From Symbiodinium natans (lineage: Eukaryota; Sar; Dinophyceae; Suessiales; Symbiodiniaceae), in NCBI GenBank assembly GCA_905221605.1, contig CAJNDS010002209.1, positions 341,164 through 405,163 of the forward strand: a stretch of 64,000 nucleotides of DNA, read 5' to 3'. The translations under genes and the position numbers were made by a program. The notes under the pieces were generated by a model. The model did not search any database. It saw only the letters and a program-made list of their open reading frames with translations, and was not told the DNA's origin. How positions within the stretch are numbered: position 1 is the first letter of the stretch; the number at the start of each line of letters is the position of its first letter. Below are positions 10,991-22,542 of the stretch, one piece after another.

Positions 10991-11328
10991 CTGGCCCCAG
11001 ACAAGTCCAGATCGTCATTTTATGGGTTCAAAGGGTTCAGGGTTTAGGGTTTGGGGTTTAGGATTTAGGGTTTAGGGTTCTAAGGGTTTAGGGTTTAGGG
11101 TTCTAAGGGTTTAGGGTTTAGGGTTCATGGGGGGTTATGTACCTAGGGAGCCTTAGGAAAGCTTAGGGAGCCTTAGCGAGAAGTGGGGAGTATTAGGGAA
11201 CCTTAGGTTACATACCCGCCTTGAACCCCCCCCCCCTAAGAACCCTACAATCATTCCCTAAAGCCCAGCCAAAACTTCCAGGGACCCAACCCTAGGCCCG
11301 AGGGTTTATGTGTGGCTAGGGGTTTGTA

Positions 11329-11386
11329 CATACATACATACATACATACATACATACATACATACATACATACATACATACATACA

Positions 11387-11415
<29 letters not shown>
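11329..11415. repeat. (CATA)n microsatellite
   Basis: About 21 perfect copies of cata. All overlapping open frames (MYVC or YIHT repeats) are translations of the microsatellite. Confidence 0.98.
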
Positions 11416-11420
<5 letters not shown>

Positions 11421-12188
11421 GACACACATACATATATTATCAACAAAACGATCGTGATGAAGGTGCATTTCCCCTGGACGCGCAAACCCTGAAACCCTGA
11501 AGCTTGAACTGCCCAAAGCCCTGCCCTATAACCCCCAAGGCCCCTCCACCCAAAACCCAAAACCCCAAACCCTAAACCCTAAACCCTAAACCCCAAACCG
11601 TACACCCTAAGCCCACAACCCCAAACCTCAGTGCTGCCTACATCAGCCCTTACTTTCTAGCACCTGTTTGTCATAAAGTAGATACATGGTCCCTTAATAT
11701 GGTCCCTTACTTAGGGGGAACCCCAGGGTCCCGTACTTCAGACTTCAGAACCCTTTAAAGTAGCTCAGGAACAGTAAGGCCCAAACCTTTAACCCTATAC
11801 CCTAAACCCTAAACCCTTAACCCTAACCCCTAAGGGACCATCCAACTTCCCTTAGACTTCGAGAGGACCCTTGTTAGTTAGGCAAGAGCCTGCCCGCAGC
11901 ACCAAGGCCGCCAGCACCGTTGGCGCTAAGCCTCCGCAAGCTCAGGGTTTAGGTGTCAGGGTTTAGGGTTGAGGGCTTAGGGTTTAGGGTTGAGGGTTTA
12001 GGGCGGCTTGGGGTTGAGGATCTAGGGTTTAGGGCTTGGGGTTGAGGGTTTTGGGTGTTGGGTTTAGGTTTAGGGTTGAGGGTTTGTGGGGTTTGGGTTG
12101 AAACCTAAACCCGACAACCTAAAGAGGTTAGGGGTTGCAAGGCTTGACGAAGAACCCTGAGCAGTACCGAGTTTAGGGTTGAGGTCGA

Positions 12189-12390
12189 ACAATAAACCCT
12201 GTCAACCCTATCAATTCTAGCAACCCTATCAACCCTATCAACCCTATCAACCCTATCAGCCCTATCAACCCTATCAACCCCATGAACCCTATCAACCCCA
12301 TCAACCCTATCAGCCCAATCAGCCCTATCAGCCCTATCAACCCTATCAACCCTATCAACCCTATCAACCATATCAACCCTACCAGCCCTG
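12189..12390. repeat. 9-base satellite (ATCAACCCT)n
   Basis: About 20 units resemble a telomere variant (CCCTATCAA), with AGCCCTATC sub-variants. Open frames through it (DRVDRVDRV, GLIGLIGLI) are repeat artefacts. Confidence 0.9.
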
Positions 12391-12485
12391 TCAATCCTAT
12401 CCCTAAATCCTAAACCCTAAACCCTAAACTTTAAACCCTAAACCCTAAACCCTAAACCTTCAACTGCAAACCCCAAACCCTGAAC

Positions 12486-12578
12486 CGGCTCCTGGCCGCA
12501 GCGCAGCGGGGAGTGGGACGGCGCGCCGCCCCGCAGGGAGCGCGGCGTGCAGCCGACCCAAAAGCTCGGCACTTTGTC
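12486..12578 (-). CDS. Probable exon, 31 codons
   Basis: The acceptor AAACCCCAG and donor CCG/GTTCAG bracket 31 phase-0 codons (DKVPSFWVGCTPRSLRGGAP, then SHSPLRCGQEP), with nearly all third positions G or C. Telomeric arrays abut both edges, so the acceptor AG lies inside the array itself. The family is unknown. Confidence 0.55.
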
Positions 12579-13261
12579 CTGGGGTTTAGGGTTTAGGGTT
12601 TATAGGGTTTAGGGTTTAGGGGTTGGGATGTTCAACCCCCTTATACTAACAGTCCTTAATAGAGACTAAAGTACCGCTCTGCTTGGGTGGGTGGTTCCGG
12701 GCTCTGGGGATTTCCTAGGGCATCAGTGGCTTGCAGGGTTTTGGGGTCGAGTGTTTAGGGGTTCAGGGTTCGGGGTTCGGGGCTGAGGGTTCCGGGCTGC
12801 CGATCCGCAAGTTTGGGCGTTTTGGGCTTCGTTTGCAAACCCATACAGATGCAACAAGCAATACAACCCGAAATCCTGCGTGCCACTGCGCCTGGGCCCC
12901 TAAACCCTAAACCCCTTAGGAGTTTCCCAACAACGCAAAGCCTGGCTTGGGATGCGGGTTTAGAGGGTTGAGGGTTGAGTAGGTTTAAGGGTGTAGTAGG
13001 CTTAAGGTTTAATCCCTTCCCCCTTCTACTAAAGACCACCCTAATAATGAAAACACTAATTTAAAACCCATTTTGAATTAGGGGGGGGGGGGGGTCAGGC
13101 CTCCAATAAACCCCTCAACCAATAAAACCCTCAGAGGGTTTAGGGTTTGGGGTCTAGGGTTAAGGGTTTAGGGCTTAGGGTTAATTCTGACATTTCGATA
13201 AGAACCTCCCCCTAATGCTCAAAACACATTTCGAATCTTTAAATGGGGGGGGGGGGCCGTT

Positions 13262-13371
13262 TAATAATAGGGGGAAGGGATTAGGTTATACTGACAGTCC
13301 TTCATAGGGATTGTCTTAGGGGGTACTAAAATGCCTATTAAGGACTGTTAGTATAAGGAGGAAATCCCAAG
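13262..13371. repeat. MITE-like element, family 3
   Basis: An inverted pair, actgacagtccttcataggg and cctattaaggactgttagta, surrounds a short core. This is one of the best-preserved copies of the family. Confidence 0.55.
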
Positions 13372-13468
13372 GCTTAGTGCTTACAGCTTATTCGATTCCC
13401 CCACCCCCTAAACCCTAAACACTACACCCTAAACCCTAAACCCTAAACCCTAAACCCCTGCGGCACAC

Positions 13469-13541
13469 CTGGCCTTCGGCCGATGCCAAGCGCAGTGCGA
13501 CAGAAGGCACGGCAGCCGCCTCTGCCTAGTCTGAGCCCACT
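13469..13541 (-). CDS. Probable exon, frame uncertain
   Basis: There is a strong acceptor (TTCTCTCGCAG) and a donor CCAG/GTGTGCC. Two frames are open across it (WAQTRQRRLPCLLSHCAW or SGLRLGRGGCRAFCRTAL); the first has higher GC3. Confidence 0.4.
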
Positions 13542-14279
13542 CTGCGAGAGAAGCCTTTGGGGTTTAGGGTTTAGGGTTTAGGGTGTAGGGTTTTACCCCT
13601 GTACCTTACATGATAAGAGGTGGCCACATATGAACTCAGGTGCATCTTTAAACCCAGGGGTATGAGACTCTGAGAGAGGCCTCTACCCGAAGAATGGTTT
13701 CGGGAGGAGAGTTCCCGGGTAAAGTACCTTGTACAAGGTTTCTGGAAGGGGGCACACAAGGCCACAAAGGGCCATGGAAGTGGTAGGATACTGCCCGCCT
13801 GAAACTGTCCCAGTCACAGATGAAGCAATCTCAGAAAAACCCTTCACCCGGAAATCTTAAAACCCCCCCCTAAATCGCAAAACTTCACGCAAACCCCTAA
13901 ACCCTGAACCCTATTTTTAGTTTCATGTTTTTACTTCTCTCTTTCTCTCTCGCTGTCTCACTCATCTACTACAAGCCGAAGATCTTTTGCAGAAAGCTGG
14001 AGGACTAGGGCTACACCCAAAACCTAGGAGCTCATCTAAATTATCATTATAGATATAAGGTCCTCAAGATCAATGCACCTAAGCACCCTCCAAACCCCTG
14101 CCTGAGCCCCATCCACTCCCAAATCCGCCGTTACCACACCTCGCTCCCCCCCCCCCCCTCCCATAAAGAAAGTCATAACCATGCCTAAGCCCTACGACCC
14201 CCGGAGAACTTAAGCCCTACTTGAAGGTTCATGGGCCACCATAGCTACCCTACTTACAACACTTTAAAGCACCGTAAGC

Positions 14280-14425
14280 CCTAAACCCGAAACCCGAAAC
14301 CCGAAACCCTAAACCCTAAACCCCAAACCCCAAACCCCAAACCCAAAACCCAAAACCCAAAACCCCAAACCCCAAACCCCAAACCCCAAACCCCAAACCC
14401 TAAACCCTAAACCCTAAACCCTACC
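14280..14425 (+). repeat. CCCTAAA array with CCCAAA and CCCCAAA variants
   Basis: About 20 units. An internal block is homogenised to cccaaaa/ccccaaa between standard copies. It forms the left wall of the exon at 14453-14527. Confidence 0.95.
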
Positions 14426-14452
14426 TACCATGTACCCACATGAACCTCCAAC

Positions 14453-14527
14453 GCCACGTGCCTCGGCGCCCGCGGCAGCTCGAAGCGGGGTCTCGGCATC
14501 CAGGACGCGCGCTGCGTCTAGAGCCGC
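14453..14527 (-). CDS. Probable exon, 25 codons
   Basis: The acceptor CTCTCATGAG and donor GGC/GTTGGAGG bracket 25 phase-0 codons (AALDAARVLDAETPLRAAAG, then AEARG), an amphipathic alanine-rich helix. Third positions are mostly G/C. Confidence 0.55.
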
Positions 14528-14544
14528 CTCATGAGAGAGTGTTG

Positions 14545-14710
14545 GGGTTTGGGGTTTAGGGTTTAGGGCTAGGGTTTAGGGTTTAGGGTTTAGGGCTAGG
14601 GTTTAGGGTTATAGGGTTTAGGGTTTAGGGTTTAGGGTTTAGGGTTTAGGGTTTAGGGTTTAGGGTTTAGGGTCAGGGGGTTAAGGTTTAGGGTTTAGGG
14701 TTTGGGGTTT
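14545..14710 (+). repeat. TTTAGGG array, about 20 copies
   Basis: This is the right wall of the exon at 14453-14527, oriented opposite to the array on its left. It gives the standard CCCTAAA-exon-TTTAGGG arrangement. Confidence 0.95.
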
Positions 14711-15302
14711 GGGGGTCGGGGGGTTAGGGCTTAGGGTTTGCAGGTTTACAGATTTTTGGGGTTGGGGCTGGTGCTTGGGATTTGGGGTTTGGGGTTGATA
14801 GGGGACTAGGGTTCTGGGGGTTCGTGAGGGTTTGCAATAGTCTGTGGAGCTTCGTGTTTAGGATTTGGGGTTGTAGGGCTTAGGGCTTAGGGCTTAGGGT
14901 TTAGGGTTTAGGGTTTGGGGTTTAGGGTTTAGGGTTTAGGGTTTAGGGCTTAGGGGTTAGGAGCTGAGAGGCTTTCTAGGGCTCAGGGATGGGAGCTTTC
15001 TAGGGTATCTGGGGTTTATCAGGTATACCTGGCACCCTCTTTACCTACAGTTTAACAGGTTATGCCTACTAATTAAGGGGCAATGACAAGCAAACTGTAG
15101 GTAAATAGTCCCGGGTAGGGGTCTGGGATCAGGGCTTAGGGGTTTGCAGGGTTTAGAGTGGTGTAGGGTTGAGGTCCAGGGTTGCTTCGGGCTTTGTAGG
15201 GTTGGTAAGGTTTGTTGGGGCTTAGGACTTGTAGGCCTTAAACCCGAAGCCGGTATTTTTCTAGATTAAGGGACCTTAAACCCTAAACTCTAAACCCTAA
15301 AC

Positions 15303-15375
15303 CCGGACACCCGAGCCTCTCCGAGCCGACTGGGGGCCAGGAGGGCCAGAGGCGTCGCGTCCCGCACTGGCGCCT
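15303..15375 (-). CDS. Probable exon, frame uncertain
   Basis: The acceptor CCAACCCCAG and donor CCGG/GTTTAGGG bracket 73 bases open in all three frames (for example APVRDATPLALLAPSRLGEA). The donor GT is the first GT of the telomeric array. Confidence 0.45.
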
Positions 15376-16197
15376 CTGGGGTTGGGTGCTTGCGGTTTAA
15401 GGTTGAGGGTTTTGGGTTTAGGGTTCAGGTTTTGGGGTTTAGGGTTTAGGGTTTAGAGTTTAGGGTTTAGGATTTGGGCTTGGGAGTTATCAAGCTAAGG
15501 AGCTTACAATTTGGGATTTTTGGTGCTCAGGGGGGTGCTTAGGGCTCGGAGCTTAGGGTACTGAAGGGGTTCAGGGGCCTCATGCTAAGGAGTTTAGGGC
15601 TTCAGAGGTTTAAAGGGTTTTGGCGTATCTAGGGTTTAGGTGTTTTTTTGTGTGCATGAGGTTTCAGGGGGTTGGGGATTGAGAGTTTGCATAGGGTGCT
15701 TCTGAGCTTTCGTTTACATACCGGGCTGTTTTTGCTTGTTGTATATGAGCTGTGGTCCCGCCCGCTCGTGGTGTTGCATGAGGGGTGATGGGTTGATGGG
15801 TTGATGGCGTTGGGGTTTAAGGCCTACACCCTAAACCCCATAAAGCTATTGGGCGTAATGTAAAGCTTCGGGCATATTGATGTTTAGGGTTTGAGGGTGC
15901 TAAGCTCTGCTTACTTTGTTGAAATACACAACTCGCTTTTTAAGTCTCTCTTATATGTTGTCGCTTCTTGGTTTTAAGGTTGCGTGGGGATTTAGGAGCA
16001 AAGCCTCAACTACCGTGTCTCGACCTCCTCCTGTGTTTAGGTCTACTCTTAGTGTAGCTACAAGGGGCCCTTTCTACGGGCCCTTAAAATCGGAGCCCTT
16101 GTATACCCTTACAACTTATGACGCTAAACTCTAGACCCTAAACCCTAAACCCTAAACCCTAAACCCTAAACCTAAACCCTAAACCCCAAGGGCCTCT

Positions 16198-16259
16198 TCA
16201 AGCCGTCCAAGGCCCAGGTTTCCGGTGTCGCTTCACGTCTCTCAACCACGTTTTACACC
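16198..16259 (-). CDS. Possible terminal exon of the giant gene
   Basis: After the acceptor TACCTCGCAG come two bases and 19 codons (CKTWLRDVKRHRKPGPWTA) to TGA. Joining it to the island at 16682-16717 needs a later GA donor there. The plus strand is also open (GLFKPSKAQ...) with a GT donor, so this is a weak call. Confidence 0.35.
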
Positions 16260-16681
16260 CTGCGAGGTAAAACCCAAACATTACACCCTAAACCCGAAAT
16301 TTCAGTACACCCAAAACCCAAAACCCAGGGCTTTGGCCTTTAGGCTATGGAGTCTTAAACTTATGCCTCAAGGAAGGGTGTAGGGCTAGAAGGATTTAGG
16401 GAAGACTCAGCATTCAGCTACTGGCTCTCAATCGGGAATTCAGGAAGTAGGCACCTTACATGCCCGTATCCCAAATTGATAAAGCCCATAAGCCCGAAGC
16501 CCAAACCCATCCTTTGCGGGATTATGGAACCTGATTCCCTACCTCCCTACTACCCTGAACCCCGAACCCTGAGCCCTGAACCCTGAACCCAAAACCCAAA
16601 ACCCAAAACCCAAAACCCTAAACCCTAAACCCTAAACCCTACCTTACAACTCGCAAGCTCTGGTCAGAGATGCGGTGCGGC

Positions 16682-16717
16682 CTCGCCCTGCCCACCCAGG
16701 AGGAGCTGCGAGGCCAG
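16682..16717 (-). CDS. Giant gene: 12-codon exon
   Basis: The acceptor CCCACCTGCCAG opens LASQLLLGGQGE, with eleven of twelve codons ending in G or C, before the GC donor GAG/GCCGCA. Phase 0 matches the exon at 17127. The plus strand is also open here (LWSEMRCGLALPTQ...), so strand is not certain. Confidence 0.45.
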
Positions 16718-17126
16718 CTGGCAGGTGGGGGAAGGCCCTAAACCACAAGGTTTAGGGTTTAGGGTTTAGGGTATAGGGTATTAGGGTTTGGGGTTTGGGG
16801 TTTGGGGTTTTTCTTTTTGTCTGAAAGAAACTCTCGAGGCCCACGCGATCCCGCATGATCCCACCAGCGGGTGGTGAGCTCCGCCCGCGGCTCCGCCGCC
16901 GCGTTTAGGGTCGTCAGGAGATGAGTCTCGGGCGCGATTCAGCTTCTGCCCTGAAACGTCGGGAGGGTTACAAGTGACCCTGGATAAGGCTATCACCAAA
17001 GTTACCCCGAGTATATTACCCTGCTTTTTTTGTACCCTCTAGCTCCTAAACCCTAAACCCTAAACCCTAAACCCTGAACCCTAAACCCTAAACCCGAAAC
17101 CCTAAACCCTGAACCCTAAACCCTAC

Positions 17127-17231
17127 TTGCAAGCACCCGCGAATCTTCGAGTATCGACCCCGACATTCGCTCTCCGCAGCCCTGGGACTGGCGTCCGCAA
17201 GCTCTGCAGTGTCCCCAGAAGAGGCCGCACC
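17127..17231 (-). CDS. Giant gene: 35-codon exon
   Basis: The acceptor CTAAAGAAAG and donor CAA/GTAGGG bracket GAASSGDTAELADASPRAAE and then SECRGRYSKIRGCLQ in phase 0. Both splice dinucleotides are shared with the flanking telomeric repeat. It looks like a polar linker. Confidence 0.55.
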
Positions 17232-17713
17232 CTTTCTTTAGGGTTTAGTTAGTTTAGGGTTTAGGGTTTAGGGTTTAGAGTTTAGGGTTTAGGGTTAAGG
17301 GTTTGGGGTTTGGGGTTTGGAGTTTGGGGTTTGGGGTTTGGGGTTTGGGTTTAGGGTGCACGGTTTTAGGGTTGCGGTTTAGGATGTAGTGTTCCCTGAA
17401 TACCCTAAATCCTAAACCTTAAACACCCAAACCCGAAGCCAAAAGCTGTAACCTGAAATCCTAGACACGGGGAGCATCAAAAGCCGAGGCCTTTTCTCCA
17501 GTTTTGATTCGTGGCCCTTGTTGGGCTACAGAGCAAGAATCTTCAGGGTTTAGGGTTTAGGGCTCAGGGTTGAGGGTTTGGAGTTTAGGGTTCAGGCTTT
17601 GGGGTTTGGAGGTTTAGGGTTCAGGGATGAGGGGTTTAGGGTTTATTTAGGGTTCAGGGGCTTGGGGTTCAGGGTTTCGCGATTGGGGTTCAGGGTTTAG
17701 GGAGTGATGTCAC

Positions 17714-17758
17714 GCGCTTTGCGCTCAAAAGTCCGGCTGCAGAGTGCGCCGCTCGCGA
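17714..17758 (-). CDS. Giant gene: 15-codon exon
   Basis: A strong acceptor (CTCGGTTTTCAG) and the donor CGC/GTGACATC bracket SRAAHSAAGLLSAKR, phase 0 at both ends. A longer open frame on the plus strand (from MSRALRSKV) is the alternative reading. Confidence 0.45.
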
Positions 17759-18169
17759 CTGAAAACCGAGCCTGGGTTTGGACGGGAACGAACGTCTACA
17801 AGCGTACGGACATCCCCGAACTTCCAGGGAGTTTTAGGGTGTAGGGTCTTAGGGTTTAGGGTTTAGCGTTTAGGGTTTACGACAGTTATAGGTTGCTAAT
17901 CCACTTAAGGACACCCCTAACCCCTAAACCCTAAACCCTGAACCCGAAACCCTAAACCCTGAACCCTAATCAAGTAGGTCATTGAAAGTATAGAAACGAA
18001 CTCAGCACCCTAACTAAAAGGCACATGCCTTCAGGAAACTATTGGCATCCCTCTGGGTATAAGGAGAACAGTCGAAGCCCATTGGTTTAGGGCTTTGTAC
18101 AGGATATATACAGATATCCTGTACAAACCCCTACACAAACCCTGTAAACGGAGCCCGATATAAACGCTT

Positions 18170-18660
18170 TTCTACATGCATAAACATACATATACATATA
18201 TACATATATACATATATACAATATATACATATATACAAATATACAAATATAGATATATACAAATATACAAATATAGGTATATACAAATATACAAATATAC
18301 AAATATACAAAAATACAAATATACAAATATACAAATATACAAATATAGATATATACATATATACATATATACATATATACATATATACATATATACATAG
18401 ATACATGGATACATAGATACATAGATACATAGATACATAGATACATAGATACATAGATACATAGATACATAGATACATATATGCAGATATGCATAAGTAC
18501 ATACATACATATATACATATTTACATATATACATGTGTATATATGTATATGCATACACAATATATGTACATCACATACATCTACATAGATATACATATAT
18601 ATATATATGTGTGTATAGATAGATACACCTATATGTATATATATATATATAGAGAGAGAG
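18170..18660. repeat. Long ATAC/ATAG/AT microsatellite complex
   Basis: About 490 bases of tacatata, tacaaata and tacataga units end in (ta)n and (ag)n. Open frames of up to 169 codons (MYICIYVYM type) exist on both strands solely because the repeat lacks stops. Confidence 0.97.
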
Positions 18661-19336
18661 ACACATGCTCAGAAGCATCCCATCTCACACGCGCCCCTTG
18701 CGAACCTCTTCAAAAAAGCACCTTCCCTACTTCTGCCATATATATATATATATGCATGAAAGATAAAGAAAACCCAAACATGATGGACCCTGTAAGCCGT
18801 GCATTAAGCCCGACAGCCGCCAAAACCTCAACAGGCCTGTAGACGAGCCCCTACCCTGCTTAGCTGCGAAGCTCACAAGAGGGTTTAGGGTTTAGGGTTT
18901 AGGGTGAATAAGCCCCAAAAAGTGCACACTTTGATCTCTTTAGGGAGTTATCGTATCCCAAAAAGTGTAAAGTGTGCTCGCTCAGCTACTAAGCCTATAA
19001 CTATAACCTTCTGAATCCTGCACAGCAACTTCTGTACGCTCTGTAACAATCCCAGAAGACCTAAAAGCACCTGTCATCTGAATGTCAACCGGGCCCCTAT
19101 ACTCCCCTTCGAACCTTGATAAAAACAACATGTTTAATATCCTCTTGCGTTTTATATAAGCAAAAAATACTTCCCAAGGGTGCACTGGGGGCATCCTGAG
19201 GCGGAAGAGTGGCCAGGTCGGCGCCGGCTGATTCGTCATCTTGGGCTAGGCGCCTTAGATCTGGGGCAAACCAGGAGACCCTAAACCCTAAACCCTAAAC
19301 CCTAAACCCTAAACATCCTTTAAACCCTATGGTTGC

Positions 19337-19404
19337 CTTGAAGTCTGAGAGGAGGGCTTTTCTCCACCACAACCAACGGGTTTTGTGGGCAAGCCCTTTG
19401 ATGC
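19337..19404 (-). CDS. Giant gene: W-rich exon
   Basis: The acceptor AACCCTAG, which lies inside telomeric sequence, is followed by two bases and 22 codons (IKGLAHKTRWLWWRKALLSD, then FK), then the GC donor AAG/GCAACC. The phase fits the single base left by the exon at 20427-20502. Confidence 0.6.
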
Positions 19405-20426
19405 CTAGGGTTTAGGGTCATGGCGATTCTTCAAAAGTTCCTGAATCTTGCAAAGCAAAATTGTGCCAAGGTGCCATGAACCCAGCTGCCTCAGGCCAAA
19501 GACCAGCTTTCATCGGAATCGGCTCAGGCTATGCCGGGGTTTTTTCTGTTCGATGTCTGTGGGCCCAGTGTAGTGGATATGGCTGTTGAGCCATCTTCTG
19601 CTCCTGGGAGGCACAGACTTGTGCGCGAGAGGAAGAGTTCCAGTGTTCCCTGGGCGCTGTGCTCCCGTGAGAAAGCCTGACACCGCGATGCCCTCCGCAG
19701 TGGCTTTGCCAGGATCTTCGAAATTCGGATCCGGTCTTGCTCCTCGGCTGAGGGTCTTGCGTTTGAGGGGTTGGCGGGGGGGGGGGGGGGGGGGCAGAGA
19801 GACTCTTCTCAAGGAATAGCGCGCACGCTTGTGACTGAACTTGTTGTACTTGCTGCAAGTATCCGCCTGCTGAGCAGCCTGATGACATACCCCCGTCTGT
19901 TAAATTACACCGCAATGTCCTATGGTACCCGGCAGGCCTGGGCCACACTGCTTTTTTGCCCTCTGCTACAACTGTCCAAGTTACTTCTGTGAGCTGCTTG
20001 GCTTCAACAGGCAACAATGCAACAATAATAATGAAAGCACTTGGCCTGCACATGCCTCTACACGCTGATCTCCTTCCCTGCTCACAAAACCCGAAACCTT
20101 ACGCCTGAAAATTGCTGACTCGTAGATAGTAAACTCTAAACCCTAAACCCTAAAACCTACCTTAGGGGGCTGAATACCCTAGCCCCAAACAGGCTAAGCA
20201 TTTGATTGTAGTAAGGTTATTTACAACCAAGAAGGCTAGAGGTACCCAGCCCCCAAGCTACCAAAGGTCGCGAGGCCACCATAGGGGTACCTCGTATTAA
20301 AAAAACTAGAATAGAATCCCCCTAAAGGGACCCCCCAAAAAAGGGTACCTCGATTTTCGGAAACCCCAAAATCCTAAACCCTAAGCCCTAAACCCGAAAA
20401 ATCCCTACCAAAGGTCACAAGGCCAC

Positions 20427-20502
20427 CATGGCGTGGTAACAAGCAGTCGCCGTTGCGTGGGCCGACTTCGCCGAGGGTGTCTAGGCTTGTGCAGAGTCGG
20501 AC
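20427..20502 (-). CDS. Giant gene: 25-codon exon
   Basis: The acceptor CCAACCCAAG opens VRLCTSLDTLGEVGPRNGDC, then LLPRH, plus one base before G/GTGGCC. Incoming and outgoing phases match the exons at 21064 and 19337. Confidence 0.5.
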
Positions 20503-20532
20503 CTTGGGTTGGGAGTATTAGGGCTTTTGGGG

Positions 20533-20608
20533 TTTCGGGTTTAGGGTTCCCTAAACCCTAAACCCTAAACCCTAAACCCTAAACCCTAAACCCTAAACCC
20601 TAAACCTT
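20533..20608 (+). repeat. Head-to-head telomeric junction with CCCTAAA array
   Basis: The sequence tttagggttccctaaa (junction near 20548) switches from G-strand to C-strand orientation and continues as about eight CCCTAAA copies. It looks like a fused or folded-back telomeric end, although only one copy stands on the left. Confidence 0.7.
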
Positions 20609-21063
20609 TCGGCTTAGGGCTACTCGAGGGCTTTAAGGTTTGGGTTTAGCCTTTAATCTTGACCTTATTTTTTTATAAGCCCCCCCCTCAATTAAGAAAC
20701 CCCCAAGCCCGGAATTATGAGCCCCCAACCCTAAACCCTAAACCCTAAAAAGAACTGCACATGCTTCATGTTAAGCCTGCAGCCTTGCAGACTGTAGGGG
20801 CCGGAGGTTTTAAGCCAAAGACTGCCCGGCCTGGAGCCTTAAGCCAAAGATTGCCCGGCCTAGCAGAGCCCTCAATAGGGGGTCGGGGGGGGGGGGGGGT
20901 GAGAAAGAATCAAACAAGAGGGGGGGGGGGGGGGGGGGTAATTAAAACGAGCTCAACATTAGGGCTTGGCAGGGTTTTTAAGACCCTAGGGTTTGAGGCT
21001 AAATCTTTGGGAACCTAGGGGGTTTAGGGTTTTAGGGCTTGAGCAAGCAGTGTTGCGCAACAC

Positions 21064-21158
21064 TCTCCAAGCTGGCCTAGGCCACAACAAAGCCAAAGAG
21101 CCTGTCATGTGCCTGTGGCAGAGTCTTCGGAAGCGCGTGAAGAGCCAGACTACCTCAG
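21064..21158 (-). CDS. Giant gene: 31-codon exon
   Basis: The acceptor GCGTCCTCAG is followed by two bases and 31 codons (EVVWLFTRFRRLCHRHMTGS, then LALLWPRPAWR), then the donor AGA/GTGTTG. The two-base start fits the one base left by the exon at 21733. Confidence 0.55.
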
Positions 21159-21732
21159 CTGAGGACGCCAAAACCCTAAAGCCATCGAATCCTCCAAAGC
21201 TACCAGTATCTCAGGCCATAAGCCCCAAAGCCAAGTGAGTACTGTCAAGTTCCTGTAAGTTTTTCTGAGTTGAAGGTTTGGAGGATTAGGGTTCAGGGTT
21301 TTGGGGGCAAGAGCTTAGGGTTCAAACGGCGAAGCTGCTATTCCACCTTGCAACCTCGACAACCGGCCGTAAACCCTAAACCCTACACCCTAAACAGCAA
21401 CCGCTAAACCCTAAAACCCAAAACCCTAAACCCTAAACCCCAAGCCCGCCCCTCCCCCCTCCCCCCAAGTCAGCGAACCCGCCCAATCCCCACCATCCAT
21501 AAAAGTCCAGACAAAGGTTGAATGAGGGTTGAGGCTACGAAATAAGAGAGAGCTAAAGAATCTAAACCCTAAACCCTTAACCCTTAACCCCAAACCCTAA
21601 ACCTCACCCTAAACCTCACCCTAAACCCCAAACACTCTAAACCCCAAACCCTAAACCTCAAACCCTAAACCTCAAACCCTAAACCTCAACCCTAAACCCC
21701 AAATCCTAAACCCTAAGCCCTGAACCCTAAAC

Positions 21733-21793
21733 CCTCCGTTGCTACCGCGCTTCGCCCCTCACCAGGCATCGAAGAAAGCCGGGTTTCCAGTCC
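21733..21793 (-). CDS. Giant gene: first exon after the LINE-bearing intron
   Basis: A strong acceptor (CTCTTACACAG) opens GLETRLSSMPGEGRSAVATE plus one base, and the donor GT is the first GT of the array. Phase 0 matches the exon at 27998. The intron between them (21794-27997) holds the antisense LINE. Confidence 0.5.
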
Positions 21794-22176
21794 CTGTGTA
21801 AGAGGATCGGCTGTTGGGTGGGTGTACGGCTTTGAGGGTTTCGGGGTTTAGGGTTTTTAGGGGGTTTTAAGGTCTTCTAGGGTTTTTAGGGGTTTAGGGC
21901 GCTCTAGGGCTTTAAACCTTTAGGGCTTTAGGGTTTCGGGTTTAGGGGATTTAGGGTTTCGGGCTTAGGCTTCTAGGGCGTAGGGTCCAGGGTTCCAGGG
22001 GTTTAGGGAGGGCAACCCGGTTCGCCTGCTGCCAAGGTGGACTTCAGGAGCCTTTCTCGCAACCCTAAGCAGCAAAACACTAAACCCTAAACCCTGAACC
22101 ATAAACCCTAAACCCTAAACCCCAAGTGGGAGACCCTAAGGCTCAAACGGCTCTGACGGGGGTTTCGGTGACTGTG

Positions 22177-22542
22177 ATGAAGGAGGTCCAAAAACCACGC
22201 TATCCGGGCCTCAGCATGTTCGTTTTCCCGCGGGCAAAGTTTGCTCAAGGCACCAAGACCATCCTCAAGGTCTCCTGCGAGCACGCTTGGAAATGTCAGA
22301 AGTGCCAGGCCGTGGTCAGGTCGACCCCGTTCGTTAAGCGCCACTCCAAGGGGCCTTGCCCGGAGACGCGGCCGGCCTTTGCACAGCGGCAGATTCGACG
22401 ACTTCGTGACATTCGACAGTGGTTGCAGACGCAGAAGAAGTACACGGACGAGAAGGCTCGGCTGCTCCAGGCCACCGACGCAGCCATCAGTGCATGCGGG
22501 CCATCGACAAGCCCCTCTTTGCAACCTTCACCTTCTTTCTGA
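22177..22542 (+). CDS. LINE ORF1, zinc-finger protein
   Basis: The frame opens upstream, but the first ATG is at 22177, giving about 121 residues. Near residues 38-60 it has a C-x2-C-x12-H-x4-C finger (CQKCQAVV...KRHSKGPC), preceded by a further Cys. A basic helix follows (QIRRLRDIRQWLQTQKK). This fits the nucleic-acid-binding ORF1 or gag-like role of LINEs. It overlaps ORF2 by 124 bases in a frame one base ahead, so ORF2 could be made by -1 frameshifting or by re-initiation. No classic slippery heptamer is obvious. Confidence 0.6.
   Translation: MKEVQKPRYPGLSMFVFPRAKFAQGTKTILKVSCEHAWKCQKCQAVVRSTPFVKRHSKGPCPETRPAFAQRQIRRLRDIRQWLQTQKKYTDEKARLLQATDAAISACGPSTSPSLQPSPSF

Noticed and set aside
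11130..11215. Imperfect palindrome ggttatgtacctagggagcc...aaccttaggttacatacc
   Set aside because: Probably another short inverted-repeat element; only one copy was noticed, so no family was assigned.
18087..18842. Open frames of up to 169 codons on both strands rich in Tyr, Ile, Cys and Met
   Set aside because: They are translations of a tacata/taga microsatellite, which lacks stop codons in several frames.
19529..20053. Minus-strand frame of 174 codons starting MCRPSAFIIIVALLPVEAK, signal-peptide-like
   Set aside because: It crosses a poly-G/C run that probably shifts frame, has low GC3 unlike the other islands, and shows no domain. It could be a first exon ending before the run, but the evidence is too thin.
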